A program made the position numbers and the translations under genes. The notes below the pieces were generated by a model. It saw nothing but the letters and a program-made list of their open reading frames with translations, ran no database searches and was not told where the DNA came from. Shown here piece by piece: positions 23,709-36,909 of a stretch of 64,000 nucleotides of DNA. The stretch spans positions 1 to 64,000 of the forward strand of contig ARYC01000824.1 of assembly GCA_000711775.1 (NCBI GenBank), in the 5' to 3' direction. The stretch's first letter is position 1, and each line of letters starts with the position of its first letter. Origin of the DNA: Oxytricha trifallax (Eukaryota > Ciliophora > Spirotrichea > Sporadotrichida > Oxytrichidae).

Positions 23709-24073
23709 CCAAGATTAATAGACTTTTTATATAAAAAACATAAATTAATCACTAAAGGAGTTGAACAAGATTAAATTTAATATATTATTTAAATTAATTT
23801 TATTTATTTAAATAAAGAAAAATGCCAATGATAAGGGCTTTTATTGATTGTTACATCGTCATAAGTTTTATTATTTAAATAAAACCCCATAGATCAATTA
23901 AGACATGAGAATTAGGGTAAAGAACAATTAAATTAATAATTAATTATTATTGGCGGATAATTATAATGTTTGGGCTAATTATTAAAACTATTGGCTCGAT
24001 TATTTGTCCTTATAAAATAATCCAATCAGGCTGTGTAAATTTTATTTTAATCCTAATTATATATATTATTAGC

Positions 24074-25056
24074 TGTTCTGACCGACACCCGACCCCCCAC
24101 GTACCCTCCTTCTTGGTAGTACCCCCCGTACCCCCCGACCCCCCGTACCCCCCTAAAATATTCTATTTTATATCAAATTTTTTATCCTTAGGGTCTAAAT
24201 CGATTTCCTTCTTGACATCTTGACATTATAAATTCTATGATTATATATATAAAAATTCATAATTTTATCAGAATTTTTAAATTCTATATTAATGCCTTAA
24301 ATGATTTGATTTTTAAGTTTTGACAAGTTTCACAATGTTTTTCAACATTTTTTTGCCTATCCTATTTGAAAAATATATAAAAAATAATTTTCCATTACAA
24401 ATTTTAAAATTTAAATTATAATTAATTTTTATTGACTACCATACAAAAATTGTATTCTAAATTTTTTTTTCGCTTAAATCAACTTCATTCGACTTCATTA
24501 CAAGAAAGAGTATGATTAATTTTTTAAAATAAAAATTTTAAATATTTTGTAATTGTTAATGAAAAAAATTATAAAATTTTTATTTTGAAAATTTGAAAAC
24601 TTAATCATACTCTTTCTTCTAATGAAGTCGAATGAAGTTGATTTAAGCGAAAAAAAAATTTAGAATACAATTTTTGTATGGTAGTCAATAAAAATTAATT
24701 ATAAATTAAATTTTAAAATTTGTAATTGAAAATTATTTTTTATATATTTATCACAAAGGATAGGCAAAAAAATATTGAAAAACATTGTGAAACTTGTCAA
24801 AACTTAAAAATCAAATCATATAAGGCATTAATATAGAATTTATAAATTTTGATAAAATTATGATATTTTATATATAAAATAATAGAATTTATGATATCGA
24901 GATGTCAAGAAGGAAATCGATTTAGACCCTAAGGATAAAAAATTTGATATGAAATAGGATATTTTAGGGGTACGGGGGCGGGGGTACGGGGTACTACAAG
25001 AAGGGGGGTACTACCAAGAAGGAGGGTACGGGGGGGGTCGGGTGTCGGTCAGAACA
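24074..25056. mobile_element. Long palindromic element with C-rich/G-rich tips, 6-bp target duplication
   Basis: Two arms of about 460-480 bases form an almost perfect palindrome around about 24,570. The ends are TGTTCTGACCGACACCCGACC and its complement, followed by runs of C separated by GTA (CCCCCCGTACCCCCC). ATTAGC flanks both sides (24,068-24,073 and 25,057-25,062). The arms differ by several point changes and small indels in the C-rich part. The short ORF on the left arm is low-complexity and not a gene. It is probably a foldback transposon. Confidence 0.85.
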
Positions 25057-25799
25057 ATTAGCCAATTATAATTATTTTTAATCTAATTGTTCTTAACTCC
25101 AATCCTCCCTTCTTAATTGATTTATGGGATTTTAGTTTCTTTATATTGTATTTATAATCATTTGGATGATTATTTTTCTCATAAATGAAATAAGTATTCC
25201 TCAATAAAATTAAAATATGTTGCTAAATTCATTTTATCTTTTCCTTTTTGTGTGGATTGTGATATTATAAGTTTAAAAAATTAAATTACTCATATATGCA
25301 TCTAAGAAGTACAATAGGTGTCAAGACAATTACTTAAATTCCTTTTTGTCTGCATTAAACAGTTTAGTTTAGTGATTGATTTTATATAACACCAAACATT
25401 GACAAACAAGAAATCAAGTCGAGGAATAGCATCTTACTAAAAATTATTCTTTACTATTTATACTTTATATACATACCCTGTGTGATTTGACGATGGTCAT
25501 CAAAATTTAAAAGCGCGTTCTCATATTTGTTGGTTTTTATGCTTAAAAATATTTCTTTATTCATTTTTATAATGATAATATTTTATATAGATTTTTTTAT
25601 GAATTTTATTTCTTTGTTTGCTTAAGAATTTTATAGATTTTAAGAGTTTACTGGATTTATTTAAGGTCTCTACTCGTAAAACATAGATTTTGGAAGCTTC
25701 TTTTATCTAAATACATTTAAAATTTAAATATATATTAATAGTTATTTTTATTACTATTTAAATGGTAGTTAGAAGGGAAATATCACTGTGATTTCTGAA

Positions 25800-28700
25800 A
25801 ATAATAAATACACCCATTGCATTAATAAAGAATATATATATTATGCATCAACTGCTACCGAGGTTCAGTTTTTAATATTCAATCTAATGGAACTAACACT
25901 CTATAATAAATTAATTACTATATTAAATATTTCAGTCATTTCAGAATAAATAATTGTAAATGAAACGAAAAGCTCATATATTTGTAATTAACATTCATAA
26001 AATTTTGAAATTTTTATAGAGAACATTGGTGGAAAAGGTGGTTCAATTTACTGCAAGAATTGTTTAAGCATAAATATTACAGATACTCTGTTCTCAGAGA
26101 ACTTATTTAATAAAATATCAATATTATTTTTTAAAATTGTAACACAGCTTATCTGAATATAATTTTTATTAAAAATTCTATTATCAAGGAGGAGCTTTAG
26201 CCTTAGAATACTTTTAAAATTTCAATAAAACAGTAGATCTCTTAATAAACCTAATTATAAACATGAATTAATTGTGTATTTAGAATTTAAATATCATTAT
26301 GTATTTGGCTTTCAATTTTTATGTATGTTATAATTTATTTTTATATTATATGCTTTTAAATTTAGCGAACTTCACAATATAAGTAAGCCATTTAGTTAAA
26401 TTTTGATCATTATAGGAGTGCCACACCATTAATGATGCAGGATTTTTGTATTTTGAAAGCGCAGATTGTCCTTTAAATTTAACAATCTATAATATTACAG
26501 CCAACAATATTAAAATTTAAAGAAATTATTAACACAAAATAATTTAGAGTTTTATATTTCTTCATCCTTAATTGCATCGTCTTTCATTTTCAGACAAAAT
26601 GAAAGATTTATTATTTTTGATATAATAGTATATAAGATTCTATATTTAGAAAGCTTTGGAGGTGGCTTCGCAAAGATATTAGGTACAAATTATTTTAAAT
26701 TGATAATAAAATATTTTAAATGTCAGCATCTCTGTGAATAAAACAAACTTTACAATAATTTTTAAATTGCACTCATTTAAATTTTATATGTCGTACTTTA
26801 TGATAAATATTTACAAATGTACTATCCATGACGTAAAATCTAATTTACTTAAATATCATTTCTTATTTAAATATTTTAAATGGAGGTGTATTTTTGATTA
26901 AAGGAAATAATATAAGAGGTTCAATAGATAACAGTATCCTTTTAAATATTTCAGCATTAGAAAATGGAGGCATGATTTATGGAATTAGTGAAAAGATAAT
27001 GAATATTTTTAATAATTAATTCATTTTGCAAGTAAATGGATATGTATTTTCATTTTTTATAAAATTTATTGTATCACTTCTCAATGAGTAATCAATAAAA
27101 ACTCACTTTAATTCTATAAAAAAGATATAGAAATGATTATGATTTATTTTGTCTATCTTATTTCCCTCATTTTAACATAAATGTTATGTAAAATTAATCA
27201 AACAAGTTTTGTATAGTTCTTTAAAAGTCAATATATTATTATCGATCAAAATATTGTTGATTCGATAATGAAATTATAAAGGTTTGATATTACTGTATGT
27301 TAATTATAATTAGTTATAACTTAAATAAAAAATTATATAGTACAAAATAATTTAGGTCTAAGACTTCCCTCTCAAATTATATCATTGAAATTAAGTATAT
27401 TACCTAATATTATTCCCTTGATTCAAAATTAAAATTTAATGAAACAAAATTTAAAAAAAATTATATTTTAATCTAAAGGTTTTTCCTAAAAATGTATGAT
27501 CTCTTAAAATGAAAAAACTAATTAGTTATTATTAATTTTTTTATATTTAATAATGGATTTCAATATGACTTCACTAACTACAAATTGCACTACATACATA
27601 GATTTATCAACAGTATCTAATATATATTTATTTAATAGTCTTAAAAGTCAGAGATGATTTAGTAAACTCAAATACATAAATAGGTTCAGTTATTTTTCTT
27701 TAATCTGGAGTGAAGTCTAAACTTAAAAATTAAATTTATTAATTTAATTATTATTTATTGAGATAGAACTAACAAATATAAATTACCTGTGAGTTTATAA
27801 TTGGTATTATTAATTTATTAAGATATCATATAACTCATGAAGTATATCATTTAAAAAAATAACTCAACTTTTTATCATAAATAATTATACAAATATAATT
27901 ATAAAAATTTAATTATAAAAATTGTTTAGAATTGGAAATTTCTCTTAAATAAAGTAATTTATCTAGAAATATTTTTACTTCGTTTCTTTTTATTTTATAA
28001 AAATAGAAAAAACGTTTATTATATTTATTCTTTTAACAGATAGAAATGTCCATAATAAAGGTTTTATGATGTTAAAGGTTTATATGTTATAGAGAAGGGG
28101 GAAGTTCCCTTCTTTTCTAAGGTCGTTTCCTGCCCAATTCATTCACTACATAATTTTATAATTTCTTAAATTCTTTTTCATTAATTATACTATGATAATT
28201 CATTAACATCTATATTATTATTTTTTATTATGTTAGAATATCATATATTTTATCTAAATAAGATATAAATCCTTGAAATTATAAAAAAATTTTGACATAA
28301 GGTTAAGGAATAGTATAAATTTAGAAGCTGGATGATGGAAACTTCCGTAGTGCCGAGAAACCGCACGAAGGTAGGAAATCCCCCCCTTTGTTATCTATAT
28401 TTTCCTTTTTATTTTTAATAATTTTAATATGAAATTTATATTTATTTTTGTGTCGCTAAAGTTTACTATTATTATAAAATAGATACAATATTTTTTGAAA
28501 CTTAAAAAATCATTAATTAGAATCAATACTCTTATAAATTAAATTATTTTTACTCAATAACTCAAATAAGAATAAATTCTCAAATTGCTTTATGAGTGGT
28601 AGCGGAGATAAAGGAGGAGGAATATATCATCTTGGTAGTTAGATTAAATTTTTATCTAATTAAATATAAAGTTATTTAATAATGAAAATCCTTTATTATA

Positions 28701-28802
28701 TATTTTTAATTTTATTATTGTAAAATTAGTATAAAATAGATATCATTAGTTGAATAATTTGCGAAAATGGAAATGGTGGGAGCTTTACAAGGTGGAATTT
28801 AC
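25800..28802 (+). CDS. Beta-helix surface-protein gene, coding islands 11-18
   Basis: A series of short plus-strand islands: about 25,800-25,880 (KYTHCINKEYIYYASTATEV); 26,016-26,130 (ENIGGKGGSIYCKNCLSINI); 26,185-26,260 (YQGGALALEYFQNFNKTVDL); 26,405-26,520 (CHTINDAGFLYFESADCPLN); about 26,640-26,690 (ESFGGGFAKI); 26,880-27,000 (NGGVFLIKGNNIRGSIDNSI, ALENGGMIYGISEK); about 27,575-27,655 (TTNCTTYIDLSTVSNIYLFN); 28,590-28,640 (SGSGDKGGGIYHLG); 28,752-28,802 (ENGNGGSF). The repeated GGxIY/GGxF core, about one per 25-60 residues, is typical of right-handed beta-helix repeats in large ciliate surface proteins. Spacers between islands are AT-rich and frame-broken, as expected for IESs. TBE-A lies 1.4 kb downstream, in a spacer. 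Confidence 0.6.
28097..28388. mobile_element. Worn relative of the GGAAGTTTCC foldback element
   Basis: The left end GGGGGAAGTTCCC... then GTCGTTTCCTGCCC, and the right end GGAAACTTCC...GGAAATCCCCCCC, match the ends of the 20.3-kb element but with many changes. The middle is AT-rich. Target-site flanks are not clear. It lies between coding islands, so it is part of an IES. Confidence 0.5.
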
Positions 28803-28809
28803 TATTAAT

Positions 28810-30207
28810 AAATATAAATAAAATAAATAATAGAGATAATGATAATTTTAAATTAATATATATATAGTTTATAAATTTATAATAACTTTTCTTTGAAATA
28901 TTATTATTGGAAAATTAAATTAATTTTGAAGAAAAGAAACAAAATTACATAAATATTTAATTAATTTCAAGTGATAATCTTATTTGGAAAAAAAATATTA
29001 TTGCTTAAATTTGATGTATCCTTAACATTTCTTTTTTAGCTTTTATAAATCTAATTATACGAAATTCAAATTTAAATGAAAAAATAATCTGAAATCAAAT
29101 AAAAATTATATAATATCATAACATCTTTGAAGGTTAAGATTAGCCAAATGACGATTTTTTCATTAAATTAACTAATAAAATAGGCCAAAAGAAACAATAT
29201 TTATTATGATAGTAATTAAGCATACAAATAATTTTTTCCTTAAATCTACTTATTTTCCTAGGATTAATTTAATTCTTTTGAGCAATTGAGATAAAACAAG
29301 CGTAAAAATTAAATCCTTAAAAAAAAAACTGATAAAAGCAAAGTAATATCTAAAAAATTAATATTTCGACAGTAATTTAATACTGTGACAGTTGTAATTT
29401 AGAGATTTCTTTTAAACTTTAACAACAATTTATTATATTTCTCAGTTAAATCCATAAATTGATTTAACTCCAAATATTATTATTAAGTTTACCGAGTTTG
29501 ATGATATTTTTTGCAGAGAAGGATGCATTGTATATGCAACATCTGGATCTTATCAATAAAAATTAATTTAAATAAATTGATCTTAGATAGACATTTAAAA
29601 TACAATCATTTAAAATATTTTAATTTTAGAATACAATTTAATTGGATAATTAAAATAAAATTTCCATTTTTACAAGATAATTAACCAACCATCATATCTT
29701 ATACTATTTGATAATTTTGTTCACATTGATTATTAACTAAAAAATTTGAATGTATTAATTATATTTAAGAATAAATTTGTATTTTTAAAAATTGAAATCA
29801 TTTAAACTTAAATTAAATTATAAAGACTATTAATTTAAAAATAAGTCCATTAAATATGATGTATTAAAATTATCTAATTGTATAATATTTATTACTTATT
29901 AGAGAATCTTCGGTTTCATTATCTATTATAGTAATATCTTTAGATTTTAAATTAATAATTAATAAAAATTTTAATCATGTAAAATATTACGGCTATTCTA
30001 AGATATTTAATTTATTTCATTTACAAATAAATTATTATTTTTAAAGCGGAGGCGTTATTATATATTTAAATTTTTTTTTAATTTATATAAATGAATATAT
30101 TTTTTTTTATACTTAGCAATATCTTCTATTGCAAAAATAAAATGTAATTTAATATAAACAAAATATTTTATAAAATAAACAAAAATAAGCAACATTTAAT
30201 GATGCAC
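28810..30207. other. AT-rich spacer
   Basis: Very AT-rich, with no coding island I can support. It separates beta-helix islands from TBE-A and is probably the left part of the IES that holds the transposon. Confidence 0.45.
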
Positions 30208-30291
30208 AATCAAAACCCTAAAACCCATTAATGAGGTCTATAGGTGCTTTGATTTGTTCGGAATATGTTAGAGCTTGGGGTTATAAATTAA

Positions 30292-31356
30292 ATGCGAAAC
30301 AAAAATTACAAGCTTTTGGAGTCTATTTATGATGAAGAGTATATAGATTTAGTGTTTAACGGCGCTTAGGATGTGATATATACAGTGAATAAGTCAAACC
30401 AGTACTGAAATAGAAGACTATTGCCCTTCTCTTAAAGCAAAGTCCATCAACTGTTCTCTCTCACTGCTTGAAAGGTGTATAATTAAAGCAATAATAGCTG
30501 AATTCCTAGCCTAAGAGGAAGACAAAGTATTAAAAAGTTTTTATAGAAGCATAGTGACTATCTTATCATTGAAAAAAACCTTGAAGTATTGGGATCACTT
30601 CTCTCTCGACCAACGAGCTAATATGTTTCCCTGAGTTGAAGATCTCTGCTTAGTCTGTAGCTAACATTTATAAATGAAACGGTATCTCTTACAAAGGTGT
30701 AAATTGTATCAAGAGAGTAATTGATTTCAACTCTGCCATTTTACAACAACAACTTAAATTATATTTATAATTAAATGCAGAGAGCTTAATAGAATAATAT
30801 TAAGTTTATTCATGCTGACGAGGCTGTGTTTACATTCAACACTTTCATCTAGAAGTCTTGGTATAAGAGGGATAGCAACATAGAAGTATATGACTAGAAA
30901 GTCAAGTTATAAACAATGGCAATTTTTGGAGGTATTAGTGAGGATGCTGGTTTAGAAACTTATCTTATTCCTCCTCGATCTATTAAAACAGAGTAGTATA
31001 TTAAGTTTTTAGAGCAGCTGAGAGAGAAGTACCCTGAATAAGAGATTATACGATTCGTTGATAATCTTTCTGTTCATAAGACTAAAGAAACAAGGAAGAG
31101 TTATGAACAACTTAAAATAACACCAGTGTTCAACGTACCTTACAGTCCATAGTTTAATGGAATTGAATTCTACTGGGGTATACTAAAAGGTCATTAAAAG
31201 AAACTGCTGCTATATCACCTGATGCATGACCTACCTGTTGATACAGTCGATTTTATAAAAAATTCAGCTAAGAGAATTGATAATTAGTTGGCATAAAAGT
31301 TTGCTAAAGAAGAGAGAGTGAATGTATATAAATAAGTTTTGTAGTTAAGTTAATGA
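30292..31356 (+). pseudogene. TBE 42-kDa DDE transposase, copy A
   Basis: ATG 30,292 reads MRNKNYKLLESIYDEEYIDL, but the N-terminal half passes through several frames. From about 30,760 one frame runs to TGA 31,354-31,356. It contains FIHADEAVFTFNTFI (first catalytic Asp), IIRFVDNLSVHKTKE (second Asp) and VPYSPQFNGIEFYWG (Glu), the three acidic positions of the IS630/Tc1 superfamily. TAA/TAG are Gln. In Oxytricha, TBE transposases are expressed during development and are needed for DNA elimination; this copy is broken in its N-terminal half. Confidence 0.88.
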
Positions 31357-31365
31357 ATATATAAG

Positions 31366-32149
31366 TTACATTTGAAATTCTTTAGAGGGAGCTGGCTTCT
31401 CTTTCTTTTCTTCTACTTCTTGCTTCCCTCCTCCTAAGTTTATTCTATTCCTGCCCGCTCCAGCATCTATGTTCATTGACTCTGGAGGCTAAATATTTGA
31501 ATAAAGTCTCTTGCTGACTTCATACTTTGTCTGCGACTTTCGCTCTCTGTGAAGCTTGCTCTATTCCTTCATCAAGAGATGCCAGTACCAGATTTTTCTA
31601 AAGAGTGAAGCTACAAATCTTACTTGAAATATAAGGGTGCTTCTGAAGCTCTGATAGCCAGCTCTCACTTATCTTGATCCCTTGTCTGTCCTTATCTTCA
31701 GAAGAGATGCTGCACCTTTTCTTATGAGATTCTTGAATAATTTCTTTCAAGTAATCACCTTTAATTGTTGCAAGTATGCCAAAGAAATAGTTTCTTTCAG
31801 GCAGTTTATTTAACAACTGCTTCTTAGTAGTCAGGTACTGCGAAACCTCTGGGTTGTTCATAGCATCATCATATAAGCTAGTCAATGAAATTTCAGGATA
31901 GTTTGGAATCTCTGCAAACTTTACATATTAAGTTTTCAATGCTTTCTTCTCTTCGCAGAGTATCGCTCTTAAATGTAATTTAGTACCTTCCATCGTTGGT
32001 AGGAACAAACCAATTACATAATCAAGATGAGTTATTATAAGTTCATTACCTTGCTGCACCAGGTAGCGATGCAAATCCTCCTTGCTTCTAAATCTTTGAA
32101 TTAATTCTTGTGCTTGAACTCTTTTCATTTCATCATTTATTGACTCCGT
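31366..32149 (-). pseudogene. TBE 22-kDa ORF, copy A, start and stop codons lost
   Basis: Minus strand. The position of the ATG used in copies B and C is ACG here (32,149-32,147; TESINDEMKRV against MESMNDAMNRI and MESFNEQMKRV), and their ATG-TGA end is ATG-TAA here (31,368-31,366), which reads as Gln. Between them: AQELIQRFRSKEDLHRYLVQ, LFLPTMEGTKLHLRAILCEE, IPNYPEISLTSLYDDAM and KLPERNYFFGILATIKGDYL. There is one frame change near 31,600 before the basic tail (NIDAGAGRNRINLGGG). Function unknown; the ORF is specific to TBEs. It runs tail to tail with the transposase, 9 bases apart. Confidence 0.85.
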
Positions 32150-32354
32150 CTTGTTTACAGATCTTAGAAAGGATATTCAAATTTAAGTTTATTGATTTCA
32201 ATTATATACATCTGCAAAACTTACTATTAAATATGGGCATCCTATAGGAGGTCAACCTGTTAGAAGGATATGGAGAAAGTTTTGAGAACTGGTTTCAAAC
32301 TTGAGAGATTGATATCAATTTCTACTATTATAGTTCCATAATTTTAAATTTAAA

Positions 32355-32480
32355 TTGGTACGTACTTAATTAGGAGCATCTCCTAAAATGCTAGTACTTA
32401 ATTAGGAGCACCCTAATTATAGTCATCAATTGTCAAAATACCTCCTTAAACAATACGTACTTAATTAGGTGCACCTCCTA
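32355..32480. promoter_or_regulatory. Iterated TACTTAATTAGG motif in the divergent TBE-A promoter region
   Basis: TACTTAATTAGG(A/T)GCA occurs three times in about 120 bases between the 22-kDa ORF and the zinc-finger/kinase ORF, together with inverted GGAG/CTCC pieces. Copies B and C have different repeated motifs at the same place. This looks like a set of binding sites in a shared divergent promoter. Confidence 0.5.
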
Positions 32481-32670
32481 AATTGGATCGTGGTATAATA
32501 AACTTATTATTGAATGTAAAAATGGTTACTTTCTCACCCATATTTAGAGATGGATCGACTTGTTTTGCTTATTTTTCTAATCTAATACTTTAAAAACTTC
32601 CCTTGAAACTTTTAGGCTTGAAAGGTCTCAGTTTTATAGCCAGTTTATAATTTTAAATTCAAATTTAAAA

Positions 32671-34096
32671 ATGAGCGCTATTTTTTATAAAACTACAGCA
32701 CTTCAATTAAACAAAATGAGACTTACATTTGGCAGTAATAAAAATAGTGATAGCTGTGAGATGAACTTTCATAAAGAACTACAAGAGCTATCACATGAGA
32801 TCTCTGTAATTAAATTAAAAATTAATAATATAAAATAAATGCAAATAAGTGTGTTAAAGACAGAGAGGAGAAGAAAGGCAATAATGAAATTCCTATACAA
32901 ACTGAAAAAGTAGAAGTATATTTTTGTGATCTATGTTAGAGAGATTTTGATCATAAATCAATCTAGTAAAGACATATGAAGGAGCACAGAGAAGCCAAGC
33001 CCACTGTGTACCTAAAGCATGATAAAATCGATGGAAATTATGATTGTTTTTAGTGTTAAGCAATACTCTCACACAAAAAACTTGAAGAAGCATTTTTTTA
33101 AAGCATACAAGAAAGCTAAAAAAATTGAAAAGAATGAAGTTGAGCAGAAGCTTCTCAACAAAAGAGAAGCAATGGAATATTATAAGATTGCAGTGCCTGA
33201 AAAGCAAGAGAGTTAGAATATGTAAGGAGGCACGCAACAACTGACCTCTGAAATAACAAAAAAAATTATAAAAATTCAATACAAAAAAATACCAGTTCTT
33301 TCTTAAAATGACTTAGACACTTCACTTCAAAGCTACCTTGTATTAATAGACTCCTTTTATAAAAAAGATATAAATAATCATCAATATTCATACAAGGTGT
33401 ATCCCTTCAACTATCTCTTTAGTGATAAATACTAGATGGAGTTTACAAATGAGTATCAAGTCTCACTCAAGCAAAGTTTAAGGAGTGTAATTACTTGATC
33501 AAGCTAGATGCTGTTCTCTCCAAAGATACATGCTGCTTTTAGGCTCAAACTCTATGTAATAACCCTCAAAAATTTCATTACTGATCAAAGGAATATAAGT
33601 AGCTTGCTTTGAAGCAACTTAAACCTAACAAGGTATAAAAGAGTTACATAAGTTAGGCTTTGTTTTTAGATATTTAAAGCCTGAGAATATTATGATAAAC
33701 TTCTCGCCTGTAAGAGTGACAATAATTTACATAAACAGAGCATTAAGGGTATCAAGGCTAGGAAGTGTTATGGGAACTCCAGGCTATTATCCAGTAAAAA
33801 ATTTTGGAGAGATGGAGACTTTTAATTTAATTTGTGGGCAATGGCAGCGATAATAATAGAGTGCGATATGTATCGAAACGATTTACTACTCAAATAAGTT
33901 TGAAAAGGATGCGAATCAAAGAATTAAGCAATTTATAGATAAAACAAGAGTATCTCAGTCAATGAAATAGATGATAGAGTAAATATTAATCAAGACAAAT
34001 CATCGATCAGACATATCAATAGAATAGATAGAGTTGTGGTTAAGAAAGATAAACTTCAGACTTCTCTCACATGATCCAAAAGTGCATTTTGAGTGA
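32671..34096 (+). pseudogene. TBE 57-kDa zinc-finger/kinase ORF, copy A, catalytic loop lost
   Basis: ATG 32,671 (MSAIFYKTTALQLNKMRLTF) to TGA 34,094-34,096 through several frames. A C2H2-type finger (YFCDLCQRDFDHKSIQQRHM, ending KEHR) and a worn second finger are followed by a kinase-like domain. The catalytic loop that reads HRDLKPEN in copies B and C is FRYLKPEN here, and the metal-binding DFN is YIN. So even apart from its frameshifts this copy could not be an active kinase. The C-terminus (FRLLSHDPKVHFE) keeps the TGA stop. Confidence 0.85.
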
Positions 34097-34216
34097 TTAA
34101 ATTAAATAAACTTACTATATATTCTACATTAAAACCTATTATATCCCCAACCCCTAATAAATTCCCTACAAATCAAAGCACTTATAAATCTCATTAAGGA
34201 GTTCTGGGTTTTAAAT

Positions 34217-35860
34217 GTTTTTTATTATTAAATTAATTTTAGTTTCTTACATCAATTTAATATTAAGATATTTTTTTAATTTTTTTTTTTGCAATATTCA
34301 TTCACGAACGACGATAAGTAAATTTATGATAATGTTACTTGCAACAACTGTACATTATTTATTTTGTAGTAAATTAAATAAAGTATAAATGTTAATAAAC
34401 CTTTATAATTGTCATTTAATATGAAAAATATAGCACATTTAAATTAAGCACTTTTAGCGAAATCTAAGCTTACTAAAGATCTCCAATAATTCAATAAAAA
34501 AGATATTAATTTTATTAATTAATCAATAATGACAATATCAGATTATATGGTTAGTAAACATTTTTTAATATTTGTTATATGTCAATCATAAAAGGTTATT
34601 ATAATTTTATCACTATTGTAATATTACAATTTAATTATGAATCCAAAAATCAATAAAAATATTAATTATTTTATATAAATTATTTTTATAACAGTAATAT
34701 TTCATCTTGTAACTTTAACGGAATTATTTAATTATATTTGTTATAATCGTGTTGTAAGAAGAGAATAATTTTAAATTTATTTATTTTATTTACAAATATT
34801 TTAATAATCCATTCAAATGCAGTGCAGTAAATTTACTTTTTTTTAATTATTTATTACTTGTAATTTGTGCAGGATTCGACCTACTTTATCAATAATTATA
34901 ATATTATTTATCCAATGACTAAATTCACAATGACAGACTCAAGTATTAATTTTGATAGATTACCTGATAATTTATTATAAATTATATATTGATTGAAAAA
35001 CATTCTTAACACTTCATATGATTCTATGAAATTAAAGAAATATAAAGTTTTATTCTCTTTTATGATTAAAACTAAAGTTTAATGAGACTTTCGAATATAT
35101 TATTTTTAGAAATTACTCTTGATATTCTAAAGCTTTAATTTTATTTTTAATTTGTTTAATAAATAAATAAAATTTCAAAAATGAAGTATTTTTTTATTTT
35201 ATTAGACATTTAATCTTAGTTTATAACTGAAGACTATTTGGAAAAGAAAAACTAATATATTTTTCTAGATTTTATAAACAAAATTGAATTGGATACTTTA
35301 TTATAAAAAAAATTATTTAGATATAAAATTTTTATATATATTTTTCCCCAAAAAATATGAAGAAAAGTAAATGCGTTTTTTAATAAATATTCAAATAATT
35401 TACATATAAAAATAATTATCATTTAAATTAAGAGTAAATATTATTGATAACCAGAATCTTATTCAAAAAGTCACATTTAACGTTTACACTTTCATTTATA
35501 CTTACAGAGAGCTATCAGAAATTTTCATTCAAGGAAAAATTGAAAAAATTATTATTTTAAATTCAAACCCATTAAATTAAAAATATATTAAATTTTGTTT
35601 TTAAAAAAATAAATTAAATATAAATATAATTTAATAATAATATTTAAGAATTTTAGAACTTTTTTATAGATATTTTTTGTAGGCCATCATAAATATCTGA
35701 ATATAAATTGAGTCGCATAGAATTATTTTATCATAACAATGTTTTTAATGAAAATCTTCTTTCATTTTTTAATGGATTTTAACTTTTATAATTAACCTTA
35801 TAAATAATTATAATAATTTTTTTTAAATACTTTTGTAATATTATATTAAGGCAACACTTT
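34217..35860. other. AT-rich spacer
   Basis: The right part of the AT-rich DNA around TBE-A, about 80% A+T, with no supported coding island. Confidence 0.45.
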
Positions 35861-35869
35861 TACATCATC

Positions 35870-36470
35870 AAGAATTTTTGACGAAGCTTTAGGCCTCAAA
35901 TTTTTGCAATTAGATTCAGTAATTTCCTCTGGTGATATATTTAAAGCAGGTTCAGCAGAAATATTTAAAAGAATAAATATAAGTAAATATGAAATAATTG
36001 ATGGTGGTACAATTTATTTTAAGAGTAAAATATTAAAGTTTCAGATTCAAGAAATATTTTTAATCTTTTTACGATAAATTGATATTGTAAATACAAAATA
36101 GCAAAATATAGTAAATTAAACCAACTATCTGAAATAATTTAAATGCTTAGTATGATGTAATTTTAGTTAATTTCCTTAATTTGCCATAGGTATATTGAAA
36201 AAGCAGCTAATGTTACATTCTCAGGAAACTTTTAAAAGTTCAATATTTAATTAAACTAGATTTAGGACACTCTGATATACTAAACTGGTGTCATTTAACT
36301 ATTAAATGTCGATAACGCAACTATATATTGGAACACTTTATAACAATATAAATTTAATTTACACTTTCAATAGAAGCGCAGCTATATAAGGTGGAGCATT
36401 TTATATTTCAGCGTCTAATTAAATCCAAATAATTTTAGTTAATGGATAAAAATTTGAGAAAACGGTGATT
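35870..36470 (+). CDS. Beta-helix surface-protein gene, coding islands 19-20
   Basis: About 35,870-36,065 reads IFDEALGLKFLQLDSVISSG, IFKAGSAEIFKRINISKYEI and IIDGGTIYFKSKILKFQI. About 36,340-36,470 reads NINLIYTFNRSAAIQGGAFY, then ISASNQIQIILVNGQKFEK. Both have the GGxIY/GGAFY repeat core, with TAA as Gln. They lie between TBE-A and TBE-B, which shows that the gene continues across both insertions in the same direction. Confidence 0.65.
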
Positions 36471-36909
36471 TGATAAGAAAATTAAATTCGTGTTATTTTT
36501 ATTATTTAAAATTAATTTTTAGGTTGTTCATCAATTTTCATTCATATTTTTTGATTAAAATAAGTAATCTATCCCTATTTATTTCAATATTATGTTTTAA
36601 TTTAAATATTTTATAAATATTTTGGTGTTTACTGCAAATTGTTTTATTTTTTGATTTTATGCCACAATGAAATTCAATACTTTCGAAAACTGTTATGCAT
36701 ACAAATTTTTAATATTTTTAATGAAATATATATTATTAAAAAATATTATAGACTGCTGGAGTCCTATCAATCAAAACCCCATAACCCTTTTAGTAGTTTG
36801 AATGAGATTTTGATTGATAAAAGTAGACTATTAAGGCATGCTTTATTAGGGTTTTAATAGGGTTTATATAGGGGTTTTATGTTTAAATATTATTAATTTA
36901 AGTGAGTAT

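Larger units (their letters stand above)
30211..34213. mobile_element. TBE transposon, copy A
   Basis: A 4.0-kb element flanked by AAT on both sides (30,208-30,210 and 34,214-34,216), the ANT target known for Oxytricha telomere-bearing elements. The left end is CAAAACCCTAAAACCC, followed by TTAATGAGGTCTATAGGTGC; the right end is the matching inverted repeat with more changes (AAAACCCAGAACTCC). Inside are, in order, a DDE transposase (+), a 22-kDa ORF (-) and a zinc-finger/kinase ORF (+). This is the worst preserved of the three copies. It sits in a spacer of the large beta-helix gene. Confidence 0.93.

Noticed and set aside
23966-24223. Plus-strand ORF of 85 codons at the left end of the 24.1-kb palindrome
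   Set aside because: Pro/Val/Ser runs come from the C-rich tip, and the frame is not kept on the other arm.
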